Shown: one piece after another, positions 1 through 12,656 of the stretch
Layout: each line of letters starts with the position of its first letter
Position numbering within the stretch: the first letter of the stretch is position 1
DNA from: Drosophila persimilis
Lineage: Eukaryota; Arthropoda; Insecta; Diptera; Drosophilidae
Direction: 5' to 3'
NCBI RefSeq assembly: GCF_003286085.1
Contig: NW_020825355.1
Span: 434,001 to 498,000, forward strand
Length of the DNA: 64,000 nucleotides
The notes under the pieces: generated by a model
Databases searched by the model: none
What the model was told of the DNA's origin: nothing
The model's input: only the letters and a program-made list of their open reading frames with translations
Translations under genes and position numbers: made by a program

Positions 1-1848
1 GCTTACGTGCACACCATTGGGACTTCTTTCTGTATAGAAATTGAGCTATTTATCATTAGTTTATCCGTAAAGCCCATAGAACAGATGCCATATTGGAGAG
101 ACTATCGTAAGTCTCGAGTTCTCAGGAAGCCTGGAAGGAATACAGAATGTTCTCTCCCTAAATTCCCCCTTTCGACGCCTGATCCATCTATCATATGGTA
201 CCTTTGGACATATTTCATGGGGTACGCAACCCAACAACCATCGAATGTTGCGGCTGTGGCAACAGTCTAAGGTGTAAGCCATAAACAATTGCAACTGCCA
301 CTGCCACTGCCGTCATCTAAATGCAAATGTGCAACAAAATTCACTTAAACGCGAGGGACAGGCCACCATCAAAAGCAGGTTAAAAGAGCGGGAAGGAGGG
401 GGCATGGTGGAGGGGGGGCATGTGGAGGGGGGGCATGGTGGAGGGGGGGCGGAGGGGGACTCAACGTTGCGGCACGCTACTGCTAACCAAAGTCTTTTGC
501 CTTCTGGCAAATTAATCAAAGCCCCCCAACAGGGAGGGGATGCACGGGACGTGGCATACATGCTGGGACCCCGACCCCGACTCCGACTCCGACCCCTCCC
601 CGATCGAGTGCCGCAACGATCCCTGTTTTGTTTTTTGTTTTTTTGACGGTGTATTTGTGCAGCGGTCACACTTTTGATTTTCTATAATTTCAGTGTTTTG
701 AAACGAGTCTAAGCCGCTCCCTCCACCCGCCACCCGCCACCCTCTACCCTTTTCCCTACTCTACCCCCCTCTCCCCTCCCCCCCTCTTGCCGCTCTGCCA
801 GCCAAAAACATGCGCTGCTGCGCGGTCAGTCGTGTGCGGCGTAAGGCAACCAAATGTATCGAAATGCAACCGACCGATATAATTGCGTTTTTTTTTTTGT
901 TTTCGTGAATATATGTAGAGGGGGAATGAGTGTATTCACATCTATTCACTCACATGGTTGGCCGAGCGACACGCGCAGCGGCCTTTTCATATGTAAAGCA
1001 CATGATTTTCCAATTGGAAAATTAGTCGTGTGTGCACCATCGCTGAAGGCAGGCAAGGGGGCGGCAGGGGGGGGGGGGGGGCGGTGGGGGGAGGTGCGGT
1101 GTGTTCTTCGGTAGCGCACGCGTGGGCAAGGCAGCCAGCCAGCGGATCCGAAAAACCAAGCCATGGAAACGAGCTTAATGCCTCAGTAATTATAGACAGG
1201 CATTGGCCAAAAAAAAAAAACACAAAAACAGGCAAAAAACAGACAAACACAATCCCCACAAAAAGAGCCACAAAAATCCACATAAATGCCAAAAAATCAG
1301 CTGCTCGAAATTCTGCAAAACACGGGGACCACACACACACGCACGCACGTCCTTGGGGTCCTTGGGGTCTCCTAGTCCTGGCGGCCTAATTGGTGGCCTT
1401 TCTGCGCTTATTCGAAGGGTATGCCGACTTTTAGTGGGGTTTTGTCTACTCTGATCCATCGATGAGGGAGCGGAGCGTGATTAAAGGGTCGGGGGTCAGA
1501 GATGGAGGCTCCAGGGCCAACCTAGCTGTGCCTTGCACCTCTCCCTCTCTCCCAGCCCACAGCACACTTTCGCTCTCACACTCGCTCTCAGCTCTGGCAA
1601 CCCTCGTGTGGGGGATTCCCCTCTTTTTGGCATACATCTTGCCCCCCTTTGTAGCGTATCCAAAGCTTCGAAGCGCCAAAAACTGAGGTTTCTTTCCTTC
1701 TTGTTTGATGGTTGGATCCGTGGACCGTTGTCCGTTGTCCGGTCTCATGATTAATGCCACCGCGTAGCAACGTGTGAGTTCCAGCCGAAGGCCACCCAGG
1801 AGACACAAGGGCCAGTGGCAGGTAACGAACGAACGCAGGTCGCACGCC

Positions 1849-1893
1849 AGATACAGATACAGCTACAGATACAGCTACAGATACAGATACAGA
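1849..1893. repeat. (AGATAC)n / (AGCTAC) repeat
   Basis: About seven hexamers, two with AGCTAC variants. Confidence 0.9.
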
Positions 1894-2716
1894 TTGATGG
1901 ACTTCACACGTTGCTCAGTCCCGGTCCCCAAGAGATCCGCACAGATGATGGCTGTCTGTGGCGATGTGTGGGGGGGGTGGGGGGTCGCTGCTCATCAGTC
2001 AAATTGGCTGCCACTCTGCCGCGGAGGGACGGGGGGGCCGAACGATGTCTGTTCGGAGATCTTTGGGGCCTTTGGATAAAGTCATTTTTGTTGAATCAAG
2101 TGAAAAGTATCTGCCTGCCACTTGTGCCACAAATTGTGTCCTGCAGTTGCTTCTGACGATTTCCGTTTGTTTTTTTCCAGCTTCGGCTTGCAACATGACA
2201 CTAATTAAGTTCTGCGGTTTTGCAGCCCCCCACCCCCATCGCCCACCCTCCAGCCCTTTTGAAAGTTTGCCGACTTTTGGATATTCATATTTTTTGGGGG
2301 GAGGACCACAGAGGCTTTACGACCCCGGGTAGTATGTGGCATATTTGTTTTGGTTTACTTTTCGGCACTCGATGCTCCCCCCCCCCCCCAAGATCGCTAC
2401 ATTCTGGGCCTCTCTTTGTTTGCCATTTGCCGCCTCTCGCGCCCGTATTCACTCAATTGCAAAGTCTGACAGACCTTAATTCCTTTTTACGGTCATTTTA
2501 ATATCCATCAAATCGCATCGCTGATTCGCAGCAGCGAATGGAGGAGCCTCCACAGCTCCATAGCTCCATAGCTGGCTATACGCTCGTTGGGTTTCTGTTT
2601 CGGCTTCGACTTCGGCTTCGGTTTTCCCTCCAGCAGTGCAGAGCAGAGCAGAGCAGAGCATTTTAGCATTTTGTTGTCGATGTTTCATTCTGCTGATTTG
2701 TTTGTTGTATTATCCA

Positions 2717-2758
2717 TACACACACACACACACACATGCACATATATGTGTGTGTGTG
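2717..2758. repeat. (CA)n-(TG)n inverted microsatellite
   Basis: A CA run (2717-2736) followed after TGCACATATA by a TG run, so the two arms are self-complementary and can form a hairpin. Confidence 0.85.
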
Positions 2759-4360
2759 ATGCGTGTTTCTGTTTCTGTTTTTCGCCGCTCTTCAGTGGAG
2801 CGTTAATAGCCTATGAATGGTACCTACTTTCGGCACCAATGGCCAGGAGGGCCTGCCCGTCGAGCAGGGCCCCTTGCATAAGAAAGGGGGGGGGGGGGGG
2901 GGGCAGAGCTAAGTAGCATGAAGCTATAGACGATACTGCTGCACCCTGGCGGCCATTAATCATTTAAAGCGTTTGCCGATTCTTGCAACACCAAAGACGA
3001 TGCATATTTGAGGGTTCCAAGTGGCCAAACGAATGGGAAATAAGAGTATTGAATACTTCGTCCACCTTTTGGGGCACAAATCAAGTATTTTGGACTAGAA
3101 TCAAGCGAAAAATATATAATAAAATCAGAAAAATGCACATTTTAGAGGCATTTTTAAGAGCCCCATTACTTAAATGATTATATAATCCTAGTCTTATTGA
3201 AACATTTAAATTTCCTTGGCGCTCTTCGCCCTCAAAGATTTCTATATTCTGCTGCCCCCCAAAAAGTATGCTATGAAAATTGAGAATTCCCAAATTCTTG
3301 CAAGAATTCCCGAACTCAGGAAAACGAAGATAACGAAGCCTCTGAGTGGACTTGGGGCGATGGCCTCTTTTCAAACGTGTTGCTTCACTTTTCCCGAAAA
3401 TATTGGCCACTTGTTGGGGGTAGGAGCCCAGCGAAAGTGAGAGAGAGAGAGAGAAGACCGATCATCGAAATTCCTGGCGTAAGCAAGCCCCCGGACTAGC
3501 AAATATTTACCACAATTAAGACACAAGCTGAGGCCACGACTGAGTGCCGGCGAGTGCCCAAATGGCAGCCGAGCGTGAAGGACGTACGCGCCACAAAAAA
3601 ACAACAACAACAACAACAAAACATGGCAACGCTTTTCGGGGTCTATTGTCTTTTTTGGGGGTCTCAAGTTTTGCCTACGAGACATGAATATTGATCGATG
3701 ATGGGTGTTTAATTTGAAATGGGATTTAGAGGTTTCCATGGCTTGTTTTTTAACCATAATTCCAATAGCTGTAGAATAAATGTTTCAAAAATACTTGAGA
3801 TGATTTTCATTTATGTTTGTAGGTTAACCCAATTAAGGTATGGATTGTAATGTGCATATATGTAGATCGGAATCAAGCCTCCAGAGGGAAATAATTGATC
3901 TCAGTACTAGTTTAAGTAAAACATAATATATCTTTGCTATTAATCGACCAGAAATAGAGCCAATATTTCAGTTAAAGCTCGTTCTAAAAAAAAATTCCAA
4001 AAACTATTTGGGAACCTTCAATATATCGAGTTTTCAAGGAACCCCGGGGCTGGGACGCCACACAAAGTTGCCCTGTCTGTGGACATTCCCACAGACCAGA
4101 GCCCAGAACCCAGAACCCAGAGCCCAGAGCAAAAATATTTCACATATAAAATGCAGTCGGGCAGTCGACGGTCGGGCAGTCGGCAGTCGTGATAATGAAT
4201 GGGGGAATGGAATGAAGCCAAGCCAAACCAAGCGAGAAACCAACAGAAAATTAGCTACGACTTGTGAAAATCGCTACAAATGCACTTGCGGTCTCTGGTC
4301 TGTGGTCTCTGGGCTCTGGTCTCTGGTCTCTCTGTGGCATTTACGAGGCTGCTTCAAAGG

Positions 4361-4387
4361 GACGACGACGACGACGACGACGACGAC
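4361..4387. repeat. (GAC)9 microsatellite
   Basis: Perfect trinucleotide run. It gives misleading poly-Asp, poly-Arg and poly-Val open frames. Confidence 0.95.
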
Positions 4388-4460
4388 TACGTCCAAGCCC
4401 CTGTCTGGCTCCTCTGTGTGGTGTCTGGTGGAGCGTGTGTCCAGAGTTATTTCGCAACAT

Positions 4461-4461
<1 letters not shown>

Positions 4462-4493
<32 letters not shown>
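4462..4493. repeat. (TGC)n microsatellite
   Basis: Perfect CTG/CAG run. Poly-Gln or poly-Ala frames here have no gene context. Confidence 0.95.
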
Positions 4494-5194
4494 AGTCGCG
4501 TCTGGTTGCCATGTGCAAAGGCACAAAATGTATGCAAATGAATGGAAAAACCGCGTCAAAGCAAACCGCCGACGGACCGTCAAAAACAAAAGAAAAAACC
4601 AAGCCAAGAGGCAGCAAAAAAAAGAAGCCCAGTCCCAGGCCCAGTCCCAGGCGCATGCGTAACAAACAACTTTATAAAGTTTTTTGGGCTGCGGCATGCG
4701 GCTCATGGGGCATGCGGCGTGAGCGGCTCGTTAGCCGCCGCCTCTAACAAGTAAATTCCATATAACGCCGACTCCCAGATACGAGTGTGTGGCTGGCTGT
4801 GTGCCTTTTTTTTTTGGCATTAATTAATAACATCCGGGGCGCCCGCCAATCGGGGATTTTGAGAAAGATTAAACCCAACAAACTCCCATGAGAGAGCATC
4901 GAATGGTCTAATGCTCTGGAAGGGAAATATCTAGCACAAGGATCATCTTTGATCGACAGAAGAGTCCCATAAATATACAATATTCTTGCACGTTCTTGTA
5001 ATCTTGACTTCCATTCAAAGTTCTTGGGTTTTATTAATCAGAAATTAACAAAGAAAACAAAATTCCCTATTTTACTATGGTGCTAGATGATTGCTGGATT
5101 TATGGCTCGGAAATCGATTAGATTTACGCGAGTACAAACGAAATGCATTCTCACCGATCAGCGATCAGCGATCAGCGATCATCGATCTTCATAA

Positions 5195-5720
5195 AAGTAA
5201 TCGTAAATTAAAATTATTAAAAAGTCCCTAAAAATAAAATACTTTAACATAAATATAATACAATAAATTTGTAGTAAATATTTTATCATATTTATTTTAT
5301 TTATATTTACAAATATTTAATATTTTTCGACTATTAATAGATATTGAAATATTTAATTTACATATGAAATATATTTAATTTCAATATGAGTTTTTTTTTT
5401 CATAAGAACAAATATAAATAAAATATAAATATACATACCTTTATTATTTTTATTTGTTTTTTTTTTTAATATGAGTAAATATATGCTTTAAAAAAAAAAA
5501 TGTAAACATAAATATTTATTTTAAATATAAATTATTTTTACATATTTCATATTTTCCTATTAATCATATAATTTAAGGGAAATCTATTTCTTATTATTCT
5601 TATCTCCAAGAGAAAATCTATTGGTGTACATTTTTAAATCCCAGTTTAAATTTTATAATTTTTAAATTAAACATGAACTTTTATCTTTTTTCTTAAAATT
5701 GTTGCTAGAAAATGAACCAA
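5195..5720. other. AT-rich island 1
   Basis: Strongly A+T-rich non-coding stretch of short TTTATT/AAATAT words. No gene or regulatory signal identified. Confidence 0.8.
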
Positions 5721-6989
5721 AACCATCTTAAAGTCTGATATATCATCGAAAATGAAAGATCATCAAAGAACCCAAGGCTCCCCAAGGGTCGTATACTCTT
5801 TTTTTCCTTGGGGCAAACCCTGTACAACATTTTGCTTTTTGTTTCAGCAAGAGATGGGCTGAAAACAGTTCTGGTTTTTGGGGGCCTGTTTAATTACCCG
5901 CCACAGAGCCGAGAGGGACGACCGCAGTAGCAGCAGCCCCAAACGAATCTCAGATCGAGAGATCGAGAGATCGAGAGCCACACACATGGTGGTCCTGTGG
6001 CTGGTCTGCAGACAGTCGGATGTAGATGCCGCAGGAACAAACAGTTTATCGCTGGAATAACATAATTTCGCTTTTCGCTGGCGACGCTGGCGATGGGCCT
6101 GTGGCCAACCGCAAATCTGCGCCCAAAAATTGAGCAATTTGAAATTCAATCAGTAGCCAGAAGAGACTCCACTGTCCACTCTCCACTCCCCGCTCTCCAC
6201 TCCCCAGTCGAGGCAGCAAATTATAGTAATTGAGTGAGCTGCAGCCAGCTCTGCAGCGGCACATGAATGGAGGTCTGAGGCCTGGAGCCAGGAGCCGAGA
6301 CCCTGTGGGGTCGTGACTGTTGGCGGTCGCCGCCTCACACGAGGACCCAGGTCCCACAATGCTGCAGCTGCAGCCACAGCCACAGCCCCAGCCAAAATAT
6401 GGAAATGAGCTGCAGCGAAAGCTCACGTAAGTGACGGGCCCCACACGCGATCTGCTGCCTCTTAGGGGGGCAACCTGAAGCTGCTGGCCACACGGAAAGA
6501 CGGTCCCCCGAGAGCCTTATCGCTACGCGTACAACTGGGTCAAGTTTATTCGACTCTTCAGGGCTCTGTCTATTTATCCATCAAACGTTTCGGGCTCTTT
6601 ATGGGCCAGGTTTATCGCCCATCAGTGTTTTCCAATGATAACCGGAAAGCGGAAAGCGGAAAGCCAAAAGCGTGTGACATCCAACTAATTGGGGAATTTC
6701 CCTTCTCGCCTGTTCCATATTCAATTCTGGGAAATTTTTCTAATAAGTTTTTCTCGCTCGCTTGCGGCTTTTTTTTTTTTTTTTTGTTTTTTTTTTATTT
6801 GGGTTATTCTGTTGTCGGTTTTGTGGGGCTTTCATATGCATACAATATTTCATTATATTTTATTTTATTTTATTTTTGTATGCATGAAATTGTTTAGTCG
6901 CATGTCGCGCTGTTCTGTTTAGCAAACACCCGAGGAACGGATGAATTTATGGCAGGAATGGAACAGCAAACAGAACTAGAACGATATAT
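5721..6989. other. Non-coding, nothing recognised
   Basis: Mixed-composition sequence with GAGATCGA repeats near 5955-5975, a TCCACTCCCC repeat near 6170-6205 and a T-rich stretch near 6768-6795. Confidence 0.55.
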
Positions 6990-7505
6990 GGAGCGGGGAA
7001 ATAGCGACCACAGAATGTGGAACAATATGGAAATATTTTAAAAGTCGGGAGATAACAGATTTTGGTGGTGCCAAAAATAGACTAGAATTCTTTGGGATTT
7101 TCGCTGAAAGGAAATATTACGGAGTGGGGCAATCCCTCAGCATTATCCTAGGGCTACAAGCTTGAACTGGCAAATGGAAGGGAATAACGATTACAGAATG
7201 TGGAAAAATATGGAAATATATTAAAAGTCGAGAGATAACAGATTTTGGTGGTGCCAAAAATAGACTAGAATTCTTCGGGATTTTCGCTGAAAGGAAATAT
7301 TACGGAGTGGGGCAATCCCTCAGCATTATCCTAGGGCTACAAGCTTGAACTGGCAAATGGAAGGGAATAACGATAACAGAATGTGGAACAATATGGAAAT
7401 ATTTTAAAAGTCGGGAGATAACAGATTTTGGTGGTGCCAAAAATGGAATAGAATTCTTTAGGATTTTCGCTGAAAGGAAATACTTCGGAGTGGGGCAGTC
7501 CTTAG
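6990..7505. repeat. Tandem array, 183-bp unit, about 2.8 copies
   Basis: GAATGTGG starts at 7013, 7196 and 7379, exactly 183 bases apart. Each unit continues through AGTCG(G/A)GAGATAACAG, TTTTGGTGGTGCC, GGATTTTCGCTGAAAGGAAA and CGGAGTGGGGCA. Copies 1 and 2 are almost identical; copy 3 loses similarity after 7505. No open frame spans a unit. Confidence 0.9.
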
Positions 7506-10500
7506 ACTGGAAAATGATAAGGGTAGTCCAGTAATTAACTCAAGTCTACTTAGTCCTTAAATTTTCCTCAAATTGTTCGTAAAATTGAATTTCAAAAAAT
7601 ATTATATCGGGTGGGTTTCAATCGAAGGTGTACTTGAATATGTACTTGGGATATATAAGATCTAATAATTTGTAAGTGCGATTGAAAAATCGTATTGCCT
7701 GATATGACCATTTATGGATCAGTTTTGGGATCTTTACTGCCCGAAAATGCATTTGTACGACTTTTAATCAGTCCTGATTTTGAACCACTAACCCATAAAG
7801 ATAACCAAATCACAGCCATCTCTAATGGCGATCTAAATCATGTTCAAAAACGAATCAGAAAAGCCCACTGACATCAGAGACCTTCGGCGGAGGAAATATC
7901 GGGGGCCCTGCCCTCCACATCTCCACCGACGTCATAAGCAATAACAATTAAGCCAGTCCGTTTACCGTTGAGCGGAGGAGACCCTCGGAGTTATCAACGC
8001 CACTTCAGATTTCACACCCAACTAAAAGGCCGAACAAAAAAAAATCACAGAAATTGTTAAATGAAAGCAAAGGACGGTAAGACCTTCTTTTGGAACTGAT
8101 ATTTTTTTTTTCGGGGCGTTAAAATTGACAACGTAAATTGCAAAATACAATATACAATATACGTAATGGAAGGAGGGAGGGAGGGAGCGCAGTAGGGGAG
8201 AGGACACGGAACGTGCAGCGACTTCACACTTTCAAAGTAATTTTAACACATTTCAATTAAAAAGGAGCGCGAAGCAGAGAGAGAGAGCAGAGCAGAGCAG
8301 AGCAGAGCGGAGCGGAGCGACTTGTGAAATTTAATTAAAAACCCTTTAAGGATAACCGACTTGGCCGGAGCAGAAGTAACGCCCTGGTTATTTGGTGTGG
8401 CCTGCCGCCTTAATTGAAGCTGCCCCAAGTCCCCCGATCCCCCATCACCGATCCCCTGGCAATGGAAATGCTATTAAGGGGCTGTCATAACGAAGAGACC
8501 CTGGGCACTGGGCTCTGGGGCTCTGGGGCACTGGGCACTGGGCCCTCGGACTGCCTGCTGCCACTGTTATTGTTTTCGATTTACGATGAGGCATAAATCA
8601 ATAGCTTAATTGATAACCTGACGCTATTTACGATGACACAAATTAGAATTTGTGAGGAAGGGCTGGAGGGGTGGGGGGCCCCCCCCCTCCCTTTTCACAT
8701 GTGTTTGCAATGAATAGTTTTCCACGCTTTTCACGTTTTTTTTTTTGTTTTGGAATTTTTTTTTTTGTGTCTTTCTTGTTTTGGAATATTTCCTATGGCC
8801 ACAAAGTTTTCCTCCAGCGTTTTGCTCTGGTCACGTTTTTCGTTTAGATCTATGGAAGATTTTCGAAAAATGTATTTTCTCATAAACATCACTATCAGTT
8901 AGAGGTTGCTATGCTAAGCAATCAACACAGATACACACGCACACGCACACAGGCAAACACTAACAAACACAAACAAAGCGGTTTTTGATGTCATAAATTG
9001 GCTTTATCAAAGATTTAACACCCTCCCACTCCCACAATTTGATTGCTCTACGCACTACCTACTACCCACTCCCCACTCTCCCCCCCCCTGCCCCACCCCA
9101 GCCGCAATCGGCTGCAACACGTGATACGGCGACTGAAGGTCGCGTGAGTCTATCAACAAAAAAAATTCTTCTATCTGTGTGATCTGCCAGAAACTGTGTG
9201 CTTGTCCGCGTGTGTGGGTGTGTGGGTGTGTGTGTGTATTTGCGAGTCATCGCTTGATAGACGCTCCTCTGGCGATAACACGCCGTTGGAACAAAAACTG
9301 GAACAACAGCAGCGAAGCTTTTTATAGAGGGACCAATCAGCGCCCGGTCCTCACTAGCGAACGGCGTGGCGTGCGCTCCCCGATAAGACATCATCGCCCG
9401 ACAACATCGAAAGTGTCAGCCATACCCTGATCTATGCGGGGCGAGTACTATGACATAATGGCAGGGCTTGCCAGCCAAGCAGGAGAGGGAAAAATACCAG
9501 ATTGAAGGAGAATTCAACAGATTTGGGATTGATTCATCGTAAGATCCTAATGGTATTGTAAGAAGTACTACAGATATTACAATATCACGGATTGTACCTG
9601 GTCAGGAAGGTTCTAAAGAGTGCCAGGGCGTGCCAGAGTTTTCATTTATTGCAATTAAAGATCTTCAAAATCGATTATCTGAAATATTCCTATAACACTC
9701 CATCCCTTGATCGATTCTTTTATCGAAAAATCCATTCCATAAGAAAATTATCTGTAAAAATATGAAAATTTTTTAAGTATTCCCTTGAAAGATTATCTGC
9801 TCCTATGTCCCTGCCGTAAGAGTATTCTTTGTTCGTTTTGCCCTCCGATGAGATGCAGAATCATTTAAAGTTTCTGTAGGAAAGTGAACAACAAGATCCC
9901 AGAGAGCCTACAAAACAAACGCACGAAACGAAACGGAACGAAACGGAACACAACGCAACGAAACAAACAAACAAACAAATAAAAATTTCAAAAGCCATGG
10001 AAATTTACCCAAAACAAAAAACAAAAAAAAGAAAGAAAGAAGAAAAACATCAGAAAAGAATAATAATATTCCAGTGAAATCGAAGGCGCTAGTTTTATAT
10101 TCAGATTCCCAGATCAGATTCATAGTCACGGATGCAAAGATGCGTTGCCTAACCGTCAGATACAGATACAGATACAGATACAGATACAATATATGTACAT
10201 ACAGTATGCATAAGGCTATAGCGTGTCCAGATGTATTCAGAGTCACGGTTTTCATGGCTGTCCGCTCCATCCAGCGCCCAGCTCCGACATTCCTTCTGCT
10301 ACCGTGGAGCCACAGCCCGAGCCAAAGCCAGAGCCAGAGATCGGAGATCGTAGATCGTAGAGCATCGAACCAGTTACTCTCGTATTTGCTGTTGTTATTC
10401 CAGCATCTGTATTTGTTTTTATAATTTCATTGACGTCAAGCCAGCCGGTGGAAGCGGTGGGGCCATCAAAACAATTAAAATTGAATTAGAAAAGCGTCTC

Positions 10501-10905
10501 GCGACAGCTGGCAGGGTTCGGGGCTAGGGTTTCGAGGTCTGGCTCTATGCTAATTTCCCCATCATAAGCATCTAAACCCCCCACCACCCCCTCCCCACCC
10601 GTTTGGAGGAATATCTGGCAAATATTCTGCATAGTTTGGGGGCTAGAATCGATCTCGAAACACTAAAATATGTGACTTGTTTTCTAAGAGGAGTGGAGTC
10701 TCTGCCAACCGATAAAATACCTGATCGACCAGGCCTTATAAATATTCAATTTTCAAATACTTGTTGCTGTGGCGCTTCAGAAAATAAATTCATGTATATA
10801 TATACCATATGTATATATATTTGTATATATGTTTGTGTTTCCAAATGCCTTTTAAGGGACTTTGTTGGCCTACATTTTTGGGGAAGATACACATCGGGAA
10901 TTATA
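7506..10905. other. Non-coding, nothing recognised
   Basis: Contains a GA run followed by AGAGC repeats (8276-8320), CA repeats (8930-8970), GT repeats near 9207-9235 and AACGAAACGG repeats (9920-9975). Confidence 0.55.
10157..10188. repeat. (CAGATA)n hexanucleotide repeat
   Basis: Five perfect units. The same hexamer recurs at 1849-1893 and about 44018-44037. Confidence 0.9.
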
Positions 10906-11340
10906 ATCGGTATAGCAGTACGTTTGAAGGCCTCATTATATAGGGTTTCTGATAGATTGGCCTTTTTTAGTCTTTGGAGACCTTAATCTTGCCTCAAAGG
11001 GGGAACTTCTAATACTATTTCTGGTTCATCTTTTATCTGTTGGATTCTTTATCTTATCATCGATATACCAGTTCGTTTGAAGGCCTCATAATATAGGATT
11101 TCTGGTAGAAATCTACTTTAGAGACCTTGATCACGCCTCAGGGAGGACTTCTTCTACTATTTCTGGTCAATCTTTTATCTGTAGGATTCTTTATCCTATA
11201 GTCGATATACCAGTACTTTTCAAGGCCTCATTGTATAGGTTTTCGAATAGAATATATAGATAGAAAGGTCTTTTACCTTCAGACCTGGAGGCGAGCAGAG
11301 GGAACTTCTTCTGGTCAATCTTTCATCTGTTGGATTCTTA
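10906..11340. repeat. Tandem array, 142-153-bp unit, about 3 copies
   Basis: The shared block GTTTGAAGGCCTCAT...TATAGG starts at about 10921, 11074 and 11216. Each copy then has a (G/C)ACCTTGATC-type segment, ACTTCT, TTTCTGGTCAATCTTT(T/C)ATC and TGTTGGATTCTT. Copies are more diverged than those of the 183-bp array. Confidence 0.8.
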
Positions 11341-11684
11341 GAACTGGCTTAGAATTCCCCACCAAAGAATTTCTTAGAGTCATCGTTAGTCAACTGGATA
11401 AAGCAGATTATTCAATTTATTCATTCATTTCATTGGAAATAAAAGTTATTTTCATGCAGATTCCATAGACAGAGATATATTTGATCTCATCTATATGGAT
11501 TACATATCTATATCTAAAGATTATACATACATATGTATATAAATATAGCCTTGTGTTTGGCGAATTAAATTCAAATATTTCATCAGCTTTGACTGGGAAA
11601 ATAAAGTGCAGAAATAACAAAACCAAATAATAATTTCAGGAGTTGTTGAAACAGAATTGCGCGGGTGCTGTTGTCGCAATTTTC

Positions 11685-11975
11685 TTATCTCTTGATCAGC
11701 AGCTCACGCACCTTTGCTCTCTCTCTCTTTCTCTTTGCTCTTTTCTTCCTTCTAACGCCCTCGCCAGCAGCAACAACAACTACAGCATTAATGCAGCGGC
11801 ACTCTCTTGCTGTGAGGCCTCTCTCGCTTGCCTTCGCTCTCGCCTTCGCGCTCGCCCTCGCGCTCACCCTCGCTCATGCCTTCGGAAAATACTGAGCCTC
11901 GTTCTGGAGGGAAGCAAAAGGAACAACGAACGGGACTCTACTTCGCTGCGAAGCTTCTTCTCTTCTTATTGCTAG
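11685..11975 (+). repeat. Interspersed CT-rich repeat family, copy 1
   Basis: It shares with the copies at 22.9, 27.3 and 58.6 kb the order: TCTTATC / CTTGATC, CT-rich tract, CTTCCTTCTA, AGCAACAACA, GCTCTCGC runs, AAATACTGA(C/G)CCTCGT. Its right part (ACGGGACTCTACTTCGCTGC, 11932) is shared with the 58.6-kb copy. It stops at TTGCTAG (11974), CTAG being a Helitron-like end. Family not recognised. Confidence 0.55.
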
Positions 11976-12137
11976 ACCTTTGGACTCGAACGACTGCAAA
12001 TTTCTAGGAGAGAATCAGCTGAAAAATGAGACATGAAAAGTTTTCTGGTTTATGGTGGGGGTTTTATGTCGCGCTCAAAGGAATATTTTTTATATGCTCG
12101 CTCAAATTTCGGTGAAGAAAAATATGTATTTGAAACG

Positions 12138-12173
12138 AGTTTCGGTTTCGGTTTCGGTTTCGGTTACGGTTTC
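12138..12173. repeat. (GGTTTC)n hexanucleotide repeat
   Basis: Five to six units, the last degenerate. Confidence 0.9.
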
Positions 12174-12577
12174 TCGGCTGTCTGCTGGTCTGCCTTTATT
12201 ATTATTAATCTTAATGAATGTTAAACACTTTTATCAGAGGAAAGAACCGGCAATGCCGTGCGCCTTTTTGACAGGTGGGGCTCTGGGGCTCTGTGGCTCT
12301 GTGGCTCTCTGGGCCGCGAGGGAGCGGCAATCAGCACGCGTCATTTTCAAAATGTCTTGTGATTGTTGGAGTTATTGTTATTTTGTCGCTTGCCACCGCA
12401 TTTACGTCAATGAAGACGAGCCTGGTGGGCGGGGGTTCCGGTACGGGGGGCTCTTCCACAATAATATTTCTTCTTCCACCGACAGAGTTTTGCTTTTGCT
12501 TTTGCTTTTGCTTTTGCAGCCCTTGGTATCGGTCGATCGGTGTCAATATTTGCCAGTCACTTTCTTGTTTGCACAGA

Positions 12578-12618
12578 TACACACACACACACAAACACAC
12601 ACACACGCACAGAGAGAC

Positions 12619-12654
<36 letters not shown>
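12578..12654. repeat. Compound (CA)n-(GA)n microsatellite
   Basis: CA repeats followed directly by GA repeats (GA run mainly 12621-12654). The GA part could serve as a GAGA-factor or MSL-type site. Confidence 0.95.

Positions 12655-12656
<2 letters not shown>

Larger units (their letters stand above)
1..5194. other. Non-coding flank, simple-repeat rich
   Basis: No gene found. It holds poly-G runs (1067-1081, 2886-2903), a poly-C run (2377-2389), CCAGAGCCCAGAACC-type runs near 4095-4130, GATCAGC repeats at about 5155-5185 and the microsatellites listed. Open frames here follow the repeats and lack splice or start context. Confidence 0.6.

Noticed and set aside
4280..4747. Poly-Asp/poly-Ala open frame
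   Set aside because: Created by (GAC)9 and (TGC)n microsatellites; no gene structure around it.
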